DNA from: Ulva prolifera
Taxonomy: Eukaryota; Chlorophyta; Ulvophyceae; Ulvales; Ulvaceae
DNA: 64,000 bases
NCBI GenBank assembly: GCA_023078555.1
Contig: CM041199.1
Location: forward strand, 5,585,315-5,649,314
Direction of reading: 5' to 3'
Of the stretch, positions 35,538 through 46,503 are shown in pieces; position 1 is the first letter of the stretch, and every line of letters starts with the position of its first letter. Made by a program: the position numbers and the translations under genes. The notes below the pieces were generated by a model that saw nothing but the letters and a program-made list of their open reading frames with translations, did not search any database and had not been told where the DNA came from.

Positions 35538-37970
35538 ATGAACGCGACGTGCGAACATGTCCCATATACATGCAAGAGAATACATTTGCGATTTTACCGA
35601 CGGTCAGGAACAAGGAGAAGTAGAGAGGTGCGTTTCGCTGGCTTTCTTGGGTCGTTCCTTCGGCCAAACCCCTTTTCACATATGTGCAGTCATGCACGGC
35701 GCTGAAGTATCAAACAAGGCTATCATCCTCTGATTTGATTTGCTTGTGGTTACACCTTGCAGGTCCGTGTCCGTCCAAGTGCAACACCATCGGACTCTGA
35801 AGAAAGCAAGCCCCGGCCCCCACCTCCACGCCCAGGAGTTGCAAGGAAACTGCCACCACCGAAGGTAGTTCGCGTCAATTCCTCAGGTAGAGTGACAAGC
35901 AAAGCTCGAGTGAATCCCATCCCACAGCCACCCCCTCTCAATGACCCGGTCTCACGCACACTATCGGGCATCATGTCCAGCCTTCCTGGTTTCCGGGACA
36001 TCACCTCAAATGGCTTCCGTGGACCAAACTACAACGACAGCGAGGCCAAGCGCAAAAATAATGTTGCCTATGGGGACTGGGCCTCAGACATCGAGATCGG
36101 TGATGAGTGGGATTACAGGCCTGTCAATGCAGAGCTTCCACGGAAACAGCGTGACACCCGTGAACGGTACCCAAACACAAGAACTCCACGAGACTCCTTC
36201 ATGCGCCCCATTGCGGATCCTATCGGTGTCATCGACCGACTCTCATGGGACCGTGTCTCGCGTGAGGAGCGGCTCGGCGCCGAGGCGACACTCAACAGGA
36301 GGGAGAGCCGCGCGGCGCTGGTATTTGCCGGCCTCTGGCTCTTCTTGATCCCCTTCGGCCTGGGGTACTTCTTCTCCCGCGGCATCGCAGAGCCTGTCCT
36401 GTACTACACCCAGGTGCCGCGCCCACAGCCTTCCGTCTCACGCTCATTCACACATACCATGGGACGCCAGTTCCGCCGCAGCCCCACTCTGCTGCCGCCC
36501 GCGTGGCTGCATGTGGCGCGGTGTGCAGGAGAACAATCCGGAGCGGCTGGCGCTGACGGACAAGATGAAGCGGGAGGGCGCGGCCGTGCTGCGCATGGAG
36601 GTGCTGCGGCTGCGCATGGAGGCCAACATCGGCAAGGCGCCGCCCCTCACCGACGAGGAGGTCTTTGTGCGCGCCCCCTCCACCATGCCGCCGCGCCGTG
36701 TGTGCGTGAGTCTGAGCCCCCGTCCAGATGGTCATGCCTGCCAATCCCACTTGTAGTGGCCGGAGGTGACCATGGCATGCCGTGTCTCATGTTGGCAGTT
36801 TACCACCGGCCGCCTTGATTTGTTAGGAGGGCCTGTGTGACAGTGCTTTGCCAAGCACACACTGATGTGAGTCCTTTGATCGAGGAGGTGTAATGGTAGA
36901 TGTACCAAGGGGAGTGCATTTGGGTGGTATGCCCTGAGGCGGTGTTCGTAATGTGAATTTGACTCCACAGGTCGAGGGTGGATGTGTTGGTGGGTCTTCG
37001 GATGAGTTTGGTTGCAAAGCGTTCTAGTCTGTTTCAGTGCTCTGCCATGCAATGGCTTGAGCCCGTGTGCTTCGTTCTCAAGCACGCACCGCCGCGCCTG
37101 ACACGCAGGGTGTGCACGCGAGCAGCAGCACGGCACCATCTGCACTGCCCTGTGGGCGGACTGCCGCCGACTGAGGCGGGTGGTGTGCGTGCAGCACCAG
37201 CTCCAGGAGAAGGCGCACGAGTTTGAGCACGAGAAGAGCGAGGAGATCCGCGTCGGGCTGGTCAACATCATCAGCGACAGCGTCACGATCACGGCATTCC
37301 TGCTGACGCTCGCGATGCACGTCGAGGGCCGCACGGCGCTCGTCAACACGATCGGCCGCATCAGTCAGGGCATGAGCCAGACGGGCAAGGCCTTCATCCT
37401 CATCCTCGCCGCCGACGTCCTCATGGGCTACCACTCCGAGGAGGGCTGGACGGCCGGCATCGAGCTGCTGTCGGAGCACTACATGGTGGAGGTCGGGGTG
37501 CGCCCGCCCCTCCGGCCACCTGCTGTTGAACTCCGCTCTGCTCTCACTTGTGTTTGCCTGTGGCAATCTGCATCGTTCCCAGCCCTGAAAAACTTCAGCG
37601 CGGGATGAATGGTAGCAGGCTCCGCACGTCCACTGCCCCCAGCATGCTTTGACGTTGTCAGTGTGTCTGCTGTGTGCATGTGGCGGGTGCGCTGGTATGC
37701 ATGGGCATGATGGCCGCGTTGCATAAGGGCACAGGGCACTCCATCGCTGAGTATTGCAGCTGGATGGCTGAGCATCGTGGTCCATGCTGAGAGGTGAGCA
37801 TCGAGGCTGCTGCTGAGCTGGGGGTGCTTGTGCAGCATGGCCCGATTGCAATTTTCGTGTCGACGGTGCCGGTCGTCCTGGACACCGCCTTCAAGTGGTG
37901 GCTCTTCAAGGGCCTGAACCGCATCGACCCCTCTGCGTCGGTGACGCTGTCAGAGATCGACCGCCACTGA
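35538..37970 (+). CDS. Nuclear-encoded CemA-like chloroplast envelope protein (DLDG1-like)
   Basis: Five exons keep phase: 35538-35627 (tentative), 35763-36413, 36529-36666, 37195-37491 and 37836-37970, giving 436 residues. The first exon is Arg/Ser-rich and could be a plastid transit peptide. A Pro-rich stretch follows ([18 protein letters not shown]), then membrane helix [20 protein letters not shown], a charged loop ([16 protein letters not shown]), [20 protein letters not shown], helices [11 protein letters not shown] and [20 protein letters not shown], and the CemA-type end [20 protein letters not shown] then [19 protein letters not shown]. Plastid CemA and its nuclear paralogue DLDG1 regulate proton extrusion across the inner envelope and limit excess NPQ. 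The presence of this family supports a green-lineage genome. The C-terminal [11 protein letters not shown] and four helices are as expected, so the protein looks intact. The start exon is the least certain part. Confidence 0.85.
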
Positions 37971-38930
37971 TGGATGCACGCCTTCGAGAGATGGCCGAGC
38001 GAGGGGCGAGCGTGCGTTTGCAAAGTTCCTATGGCTGAAGTCGATGATGGATGTGCACATACCCATCTAGCGAGTTTGCAGCGTGTGCGGCACAATCATA
38101 GACGTTGCCCTGAACGCCGGACGCTCGAGTTTTGCATTGGCCCGGGGTCGAGGAGTTTGGACTTTGTCCGGCTAGACAACCGCAATGATCAGGTGTTGGC
38201 CTGTGCGTGCTCAATTCATGCACTGTGGTTTCCATTTTAGTGATGATTTGTTATGTTGCTTGGTGTGACGCCGGAGAAAGATGACAGCTTGGAGGTGCAT
38301 TTTCGTGTCCGGTGATAGGTCGTGCGGCAAGGATGATTTCACCGGCCCGTTTAGGCAGGTGAGATGCGATATCTATGGGTAGCAGGTGCTCTTGTATGGA
38401 TGTTACAGCAATATTTGGCTTGTTGTCGTTGCAGCGGAGGCCTACATGGCTGAAGCTGAGGATGAACACATTGTCAAAAGCATGCGTGTGCAAAAACCAT
38501 GCGTGACGGCGCTTGCCAAGTTGCCCATGATGATCATTTGAATCGGCCATGGTTTGGCGAAACAACATAGAATGGGTGCGCTCGGCGCGGTCCGTTCGTT
38601 CATGGCGACAAGGGCACATCGAGAGGCCGATGGCGAAGTTGAGTCTGTTGTGTATGTCCTGAAAGCGTTCAATGCCTGTCGCATGCACCACAGCTTAAAT
38701 TTGGGATGCGAGACTGCTGTCCGTCATACGTGCGGTCGGCTGTTCTCCGCAGATCCTTTGGAGCGTGCGCGGTACAGGCACACAGGTGAGGGAAGAGATG
38801 CATTTTTTTTCCCGGCAAGACATGCAGCACTGATAGTGAAGTGCGACTTTGAAATTGCCCGAGCTGCATACGCAGGCTGCGTTAATGCATCGACATAGAC
38901 TTCGGCAACACTTCAAAAAATACACTTGCG
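37971..38930. other. Intergenic between the CemA-like gene and TMEM231
   Basis: Tandem gap of about 960 bp on the plus strand. The open frames are short and unrecognised. Confidence 0.45.
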
Positions 38931-40483
38931 ATGCTTGTTCAAGTGCGATCCACATCTGCAAAGCCGTCATGATCATACTAGAACGAATTGGCAGCAGCGA
39001 AACATAAAATATGCTTACAGGTGTACAAAGAACCATTCTGCAAGCGACACTTTGCCCCGATACTCTCATTCTCCTTCATCTTCCGTGTTGCAGGTTATGC
39101 TTTGTGTGTTCTGCTGGCGATAGTAGCAACCTTTGCCTCTGGGAATATGTGGATCAAACGCAAGGTATCAACAGCGCAAGCAGATGTACAATTCCAATAC
39201 AAAGCTTTGGCACATTTCATGGTGATCTGTCTCCCTCTGCGGCAGTCAAACCTGCTCAGACACGCTTCACGTTTGCCTTGGAAGCAGTGAGACATTTGTG
39301 CAGGAGGGAGCGCAGCCGCAGTCTCCTAGATCGTGCAGCACAGATGACAACACAAACCAGCTGTTGGGCACCCGGTTGGGCATCTGTCACATGTTCGTAA
39401 CACCAGATGACTACAATTCCGATGGCAAAATCGATCACTATCGTATCGAAATGGGCATTGCGAATTTAGCGCAAGTGACGTCAGTGGACTTGACCTTGGA
39501 ATTTTGGTACAAGCTAAGTGTATGCTGCCACGCCGTTCGCAAGCATGCGCAGATGCATAATTGCGCGCCTTGCGGCGAAAGGCTGGAACGTGGTCCTATC
39601 ATAATCTCGCAAGGCTACTGCAGGCATCTGTTGATGTGGAGCTTGTGGGTCTAGTCAAATTGCAGCATCACAGCGCCACCCCAGGAAGCGAGTTGCATGT
39701 CCGAGGCACGTTGGAGCTTCAGCAGCGGTTGGCACTCAAACAAGGCGCAACTTTGGTGGACTTGGAGAGCTCATTGTTCAGCCACAACGTGTCAAACCAT
39801 AATCAAGTGGTGTGAGAGAAGCTCCCAGTATCATGGCTGCTACCTGCCCTGTACTGAACTGCACTTTGAACCTCATAGGATACACGGTGTCCACCTTCAT
39901 GCTCGCAACATTGTGCATGGAGCACCATTCAACACAGGCGATACAGAGAGCGTAAGGACATGCAGGGCCCAGGTTATGGATTTGATGACCGCACACTGCT
40001 GCAACAGGATCATATGAAAAACATGACCCTCGCTTACAATGAGGCAAGTCGGAATTGGAAGGTGCGCCTTGGTGCTGCGGGCAGTCACCCCAACCTCAAC
40101 AAAATGCACGCGCAACTGCGACCCGATAGGGCGCATTCTACACATGCAGAGCCACTGCTTGCAGGCGGGCTTGGGTCCATTCACCGCTGTTGTAGACGTT
40201 CTGATTCCCTCAGAGCAGCAGATCCTGTACAGGTATGTCCAGAGTACTGTTGCTGAGCACATGATTGATGCCGGGCAACTGGCATGTGATCAACCCAGGC
40301 TGAAGCTTACTGTGCAGGCCAGGAGCGGTGGCAGAGCTCAGCATGAGCTTTGTGCAATGGTTTTCATTGTCCCTGGTCTTCATGTTCCTGTTTTCAAGCT
40401 TTGAAGCAACACTGTTCCAGCTCCGAGGCTTTGATACGTTTGTTTCCCTGGACAATGAGGGTAAGGCACCTAGACCATTTTAG
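38931..40483 (+). CDS. TMEM231: TMEM231, ciliary transition-zone (MKS complex) membrane protein
   Basis: Seven exons keep phase: 38931-38942, 39021-39221, 39304-39519, 39624-39806, 39966-40061, 40165-40232 and 40318-40483. The 313-residue product is close to the 316 of human TMEM231. It begins MLVQVYKEPFCKRHF, then an N-terminal membrane helix (YALCVLLAIVATFASGNMWI). The luminal part has NQLLGTRLGICHMFVTPDDY, NSDGKIDHYRIEMGIANLAQ and TPGSELHVRGTLELQQRLAL, matching the family's DG-D-LHF-LELP and PGS-LY--GDL-LQQ motifs. Near the end come VDVLIPSEQQILYR and the second helix SFVQWFSLSLVFMFLF. In ciliates, algae and animals the protein works with MKS and B9 proteins at the transition zone as a diffusion gate. 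Its presence implies that the organism builds flagella. The first exon codes only four residues. Confidence 0.9.
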
Positions 40484-40790
40484 CCCCTTCCCTGAGGTAC
40501 ACAATTGTAAACTGGGCGCTGTTGTGGTCTGGTACACTGCTGCTGATAGGTGTCCGGAGCCGCGTAACAGGGCCATGGCAGACACCTGCCAATCGTGGCT
40601 TCAGTGCATTTATTGTACCAGCGTAGATTCAGACTTTACTCAGTCTTGGGTGCTCCAACTCAATGCGGGATGACGGCGTCATCCCATCAGCATCATAAAA
40701 GCAGCTCTACCATGTTTTGCACACACATAACGATAGTCCCATAAGGTGTGAGAAATACTGTGCAGTAGCATCCTCAGCGATTTGTCATGG
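40484..40790. other. Convergent 3' flanks
   Basis: A 307-bp gap between the 3' ends of TMEM231 (+) and the armadillo-like gene (-). No feature recognised. Confidence 0.5.
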
Positions 40791-43700
40791 TTAAGCATTG
40801 GTGCTGATCAGCTTCACATCCCGGTCATCGGTGGCCGCCTTCTCCTCTTCATCGCCAGTGCTGGTTCGTTCGACACTCGCAGTTTTGGGGTTCTGCGCCA
40901 GACGTGCAGCATTTCCAGCGTCCCGATGTTTGTTAGTGATGTCTACTTTTGAGTCAAGTACTCCTGCAGGCTTTACCAAACGGCCCTGCCACATGTGAAC
41001 AGCACTTGCAACCTGGTCCAAGACTTTCGGAGGCTTCTTTCCCTACATCAATTGAAAACAGCCACTGATGCACATTTCCATTTCTGTCAACTGCACAGGT
41101 AGAGCAGAAAGAGCAACAAGAGCACAGAATGCTACATTCCCAATTCCCAGACTCGTGTATTCACCAGAGTTCCATTTGCTGTGCGTGGCAGGTGCACAAT
41201 AGGCGGAACAGATGCAGTGTTTTGACCATGCTGCCATCCATGCCCATGTCCATGGTATCAAAGCACAGGCATGAACGCCTCCACCGGGAACGGGCCGTAC
41301 GTCAGCTGGCACAGCTTGCTGCAGTGCATGTAGGTGGTCCTTGACCGCCTGCAGCATCAGCGCCGCGGCCTCCAGCAGCCTGCGCAGGCGCACATCCTGG
41401 CAGTTCGCTTCCACCTGCACACGCGGTTCAGCAAAGTGCGGCAGCACAGATCTCTCACTTACGCGCAGGTCCGTGACGCGTCAAACCAGCCAGGCGCATC
41501 TGACTCAACCTTTCTCGCAGAGCTCTGCTCCGCAGACACAAGTGCGGCATGCTCGACCCGGGCTGCTGCTATACAGCAACGGTGTCAGTGGGAGGCACAC
41601 CAGGTCCAGCACAGACAGCAGGTGCGGCCCAAGCTGCTTGGCGGGGTCGGCGAGGTTCTTCTCACTAGCGGCCTCCTGAGTCAGCATGAGGGCGACCCGT
41701 GCTGCGGCATGTACGGCACCAACTTGGTCCACAAACGCCGCTGCCAGCCCCGGCATCAGCGCCCTGCGGCGACCTCCAGATGTTGCCCGCGCCTCGACCA
41801 CCACATGCTGCATGTCTGCGGAGGGCGCCTCTCTGTGATCCTCCAGCCACCCACCGCCATAGGCCGCGTCCAGGGCCCCCTTGTCCCACTGCGCCAGCAG
41901 CCCCTTGACAGCACCCACGCATGCCGGCTGCAGTGAAGCCGCCAGCATCAGCTCCGCTGGGGTGGGCTGGTCAGCTTCAGAGCGTTCCAGCAAGGCGGCA
42001 ACTGCTTCAAAAGCTCGCAGGAGCTGTGCCCCGCGCGATGCGGGGATGCGCGCGATCGCCCGGGTCAACACGCCCTTGCAGAGCCGATGCAGCAGCGCCG
42101 CAGGCATCTCGAGGTGAGCGGCGGCCGCGATGCCGGCCGCGATATCCCCTGCCTCTACTGCACCCCCCACAACGTCCACCACCAGCTGCGACGCTGCCGG
42201 CACTGCCGTCACAGCATCCCGCACAGCGCCACCCGCCTCAGCGCAGACCACCACCATCCGCAGCATGCGGGCGCCGCCCTGCGCGCCGGTCTCCCCTGTC
42301 GCCACATCAGCCGCCGCGGCGGTGATCCACCCGGGCAGTCCGTCACAAAACTCCTGTGTTGCTTTACCTGTTGACAGCGCAATGGCGAGCACTCCGCGCT
42401 CCGCCCGCGCTGGCGACGACGCGGCTGCCAGAAGCGCCGGCGTGCTGGCCAGGGCGGCTGCGCGGGCGGCATGCCGCGCGATGCGGTTGTTGGCGGCCGC
42501 GAGGTCGAGCAGCACGTCCGCGGCAATGGGCTCGCCGCGCGTGGCCGCGGCGACGACGGCGTCGACGAAGCCGCCGGTCACCAGCATCTTGCGCACCTCC
42601 CGGTCCTGCGCTGCGAAGCTGCGCAAGCTGTAGGCGAAAGCCGGCGCCGTCTCCCAGTCCAGCCACTTGATGCAGTGGGGTACCTGCACAGCCACATTTG
42701 CCAGTCATCATGTGAAAATGCCATGCTCCTACATGTAAGTGTCACATGTAAACGAGTTGTATGGCGTGCCGTGTATGTATTTGTGGGTGAGAACACAGCC
42801 ACAGTCACTCCTAATTTCGCAAGTCATCACGGTTCTCATGGATGTGCCTGCACAAAGGGGGCATCCAAGTTACGTGCTCAATAATTCAGATTTACTTTAC
42901 TTTACTTTACGTGCGGCTGCATAGCATGCAGCGGGTTCGAGTGTGCAAGCGGCTAATGCAGAACTCTGAGTGCGGCACGGACAGGTGGGTGCAGTCGTAG
43001 AGTTCCCGCACCACATGCTGCCGGATGAAGGTGAGAGTTTCGGACGCCAGGGAGCCTTGGCGGCCAAGAGTGCGGCACACGAGGGCCCGCAGCCGCTGCT
43101 TCACCTCGCTGCTGAGCGTTGCGCTCTCACACCAGAAGTGCATCAGCAGCTCGCAGTACGGCTGCACTAGGCCCATCTGCTCCCACACGTCCGCAAGAGC
43201 AGACACCGCGACGACGTGCGCCGGCACCAGCTCAGCCTGCACCGCACCACACCACTCAGCAACACCTGCTGTGTACCCCACACAGTCTGCAACAAAGTCT
43301 TCGGCTCAAAATACCACACCGAGAGGCTTGAGCTTTCCACACAGAGATGCAGCGACGTTGTGGCTGGCAAGAACTGCATTCAGCAGCCACGAGTGCACAT
43401 GGCCCGCACTGTGCTGCCCTTCGGTGGAGGCACGCACCACAGGCACGCTGCAGTTCACGAGCAGCAGATGCAGAGCCTGCAGCGCCAGGGCCGCGATGTT
43501 CGGGCGGTCCCGCAGCCTCACATCCGCCAGCAGCGCTTCCACCATTGGCTGCGGCCCCTTCGGCGCCACGGCCGTCACAGCCTGCACCACAGCGTCCACA
43601 GCCAGCGTGCGGCGGCTGGTCGCACAGGCCGGCCCATCCGAGCCGCCCATGATGTCATCCTCCAGCCGCCGGAACGCCACGTTCAGCACCTCCAGCACCG

Positions 43701-45745
43701 CGCACGCCTTGCGGAGCTCCCATGCGTACGCACCAGCTGTGGTGGTGCTGTGTGACAGCTCGTACGCGTCCAGCGCCACCCGCAGCAGGCCGGCGCGCTG
43801 CACGGGGACGACTGCAGCGGGCGGCGCGTGGGCCAGGAGCGCGTGAGTGCACTGCAGGTGCCCCAGCAAGCACTGCACATGCACCATGCTCCTCTGCTGG
43901 CCAGGGCCGCACTGCTGCAGCAGCTTCTGCCCGGCCTGCGCAAACGCCTCTAGGTCATGCATGCGTGACGTGACGGCGTCTTCCGCGGCGGCTGCGCAGC
44001 GCACGATCGGCAGCACTGCCGCGCGCAGCAGCAGCACGATCGCCTGCGACGTGTCCTCAGGTGTCATGCTGGTCGAGTTTAGCATGTTGCACACGACCTT
44101 GGAGATGACGCTGACTGTGCCAGCCTGCATGAGTGCCAGCAGCGTAGCATCTGTGGATGCCGATGCCAGCACTGCCAGCGTCTGCGATGCGGCATGCGAG
44201 AGGGACACTTCAGCAGCGAGGGGGTGCGGCATCAGGAGCTCGATGATGCCGCGCGCTGCGAGTGGGGCCTCCCATACGTCTGCCGGGGTGCTGCGGATGA
44301 TGGCCGTGAGCCTGCGGCATGCAGACGCGGCCTGGAAGGAGGACTTGGAGGCAGTGAGGGACTTGGCGATCGCTGTCAGGCGCTTCTGAACTTCCTCTGA
44401 GGAGAAAGAGGAGGGACCACCTGCAACACTCTGGGTTGCTCATTGTACCCCGGAGCGGATCTGAGTTCAAACATGTGCACGCACCGGGAACTTGACTCAC
44501 GAAGTGCGGATCGGTCCGTCCTGCGGTGGTGCCAGCAAATGTTCTGAACACAGCGAGCGCTTGCAGGTGGCTTGGTAGCACAGACGTCAGCAGGCGCAAG
44601 TTGAGCAAGGCGGCATGCCTCAATGCCAGGGTGAATCACAACACGCCATAAAAAGTGAACTGTAGCATTCATGGTTGTGGTGCAGCATCTGTGCACCGGC
44701 TACCACAGCTTGTACTTTGCGTGTGGAGATAGGGGCTGGGGGCAGGGGGCTTTACTTTGATTTGAATTACGGGACAGTGTGCCAGGCCGCATGAAGTCGG
44801 CCAGCTCGGAGCCAATCTCAAACAGCGGGTTCGAGGCCACTCCAGCAGCCTCAGTTCTTGACGTGTCCTGTGTGCAAGCACAGCTGTACTCCAGAATGGC
44901 ATCATGTGGGTTTTCACGAGAGCGGAAGATACCGAATCAATGCATGAGTTAAGTCATTGCCATGAGCCACTTGGAGGTGCCGAAGCAGTGGCTGCCTGTT
45001 GTCACCACAACAAACATTGATGTGTAAGAAACAAGCCGCCCTCGTGCGTGCGTGCGTTAGGGAGCATTATTTTCAGAAAGTCCATGCGCAAGTCGTTACC
45101 ATGAGGAATCCTGAAGCTGTGTTCAAGCCCATCCCCACGCCTATGGCATGGGGCATCATCAGATCGCTGGCACCGGTAGCATTCAGAGCTGTCGCATGGT
45201 CAGCGCCAGGTGTAGTGCCTTTCAGACCATAGCCACCCGATGGATAAACTGCCTGAGGACTTCCGGGCAACGTTGCAGACAGTAGACCAGCCGCGCCCAC
45301 TCTGGACTCCACAGTCCCAGAATGCTCGCCCACCACATTCAGCCCCATCTGAGGGAGCTCACAGGTGTCCTACAATGCTCAAGGGTCATGTGATATGTTG
45401 AGGTCCTCGGGCCTTGTCGAGTCAAGTGTGGAGCGTCACCGCAATGGACCCTTGCAGATGAAGATCCCTCCAACTGTCATGCTGTCGCTGCGCATCTTCT
45501 TCCTCTGGTTCAGCTTGTTCACATGTTGGCAGTGTCTGCTCTTTGGCCAAGAACGCGGTAGGAAAACCTGTGAATTCTACGCGGGATTCGCCCCGACGCA
45601 ACAGGTGCGTGGACAAGCCAACCTTATCCTTAGAAAAATCCACAGTGGCCACCCAGAAGGCATCAAGATCTGCTCTTCGTTCGAACACAGCCCGCAGAGC
45701 TTTGATGCTGCGAACTTGTTCCGCGCCAGCATCCGGAGAGCTCAT
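40791..45745 (-). CDS. Large armadillo/HEAT-like alpha-solenoid protein, unknown function
   Basis: I do not recognise the family. Coding exons on the minus strand are roughly 45745-45630 (ATG, then SSPDAGAEQVRSIKALRAVF), 45360-45105, 44870-44770, 44605-44500, 44405-43320, 43225-42930, 42680-41560, 41410-41260 and 41043-40791. The product would be about 1100-1200 residues. Most of it is Ala/Leu/Val-rich helix pairs with armadillo-like rhythm, for example SHAASQTLAVLASASTDATL, RDRPNIAALALQALHLLLVN, VSALADVWEQMGLVQPYCEL and REVRKMLVTGGFVDAVVAAA. The C-terminal 80 residues are charged (GDEEEKAATDDRDVKL). No catalytic motif, membrane helix or signal peptide is seen. A scaffold or adaptor is likely. 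Its neighbour TMEM231 is ciliary, but adjacency alone does not make this a ciliary protein. Several boundaries are approximate. Confidence 0.6.
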
Positions 45746-46503
45746 TGCAAGGGCCGCCAACCTTTCCTAGACGACTGACTGATAGCTGAGGCGTGTTTGC
45801 TGGCTGTCAGTCAGTGAATGCTGAGCGCATCTAGCCACCTACCTGCGACGACAACTGATGCAGACAACCAGAGTCTGCACACGAGATACACAGTGTATAT
45901 TACACACAGCGTAAACGAAGGTCACGCAGCTAGCGATATACACAGACGCATGCACGTTGTGTGGCAGCAATCCATGTGCTGTTGTGCAGCGGGCCACCTC
46001 TATTCCAGGGGTCATCTGGCAACTGGAGACTGGTAACGATTTCCACGTCGCCATTGGATTTTCCTTGATGCTCCATGTTTCGTGTTAGCTAGGCAGTGAT
46101 TGCGGTGGTCGCGAAGTGACAACGCATCCTCATGCATTGCTGGTAAGAGGGGCACTGGGCTACCCCATCCCAGTAGTGATGTGGGACATCAATGAAGCAA
46201 TTCTGACACGTATTCCGGATGCTGCTCCTTGTCTGCCTGGCTGCTCACGGCCGACCAGGAGTCAGGAGTGCTTCGGATCTTTAGCGTGGCATGGATGCTC
46301 GCCCGAGTGCCAGAGGATAATCACTCCTGGCGCGAGGACATGGTTCCCTGGTGTCGCTTGAACTGAAAGCACCTCGCTGCGCAGAAATCGTCATAGCTCG
46401 TTGTGCGTTGCTGGTGCCGGCCTCAGCATGTTTACGCTTCTTGCCGAGTGCAGTCAAGATGACATAGATATCCAAAGCATGGCCCGATAGCCATCAAGCA
46501 GAA
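45746..46503. other. Divergent promoter region, armadillo-like gene and SEC6
   Basis: This 758-bp gap separates start codons on opposite strands and probably holds both promoters. No specific site recognised. Confidence 0.5.

Noticed and set aside
42880-42915. TTTAC-repeat next to an ATTCAGATTTAC word shared with 7338-7350 as a LINE tail
   Set aside because: The shared word is only about 12 bp and no LINE sequence adjoins it at 42.9 kb.
43025-43846. 273-codon plus-strand frame
   Set aside because: It opposes the armadillo-like exons, which have splice signals and coherent helical repeats.
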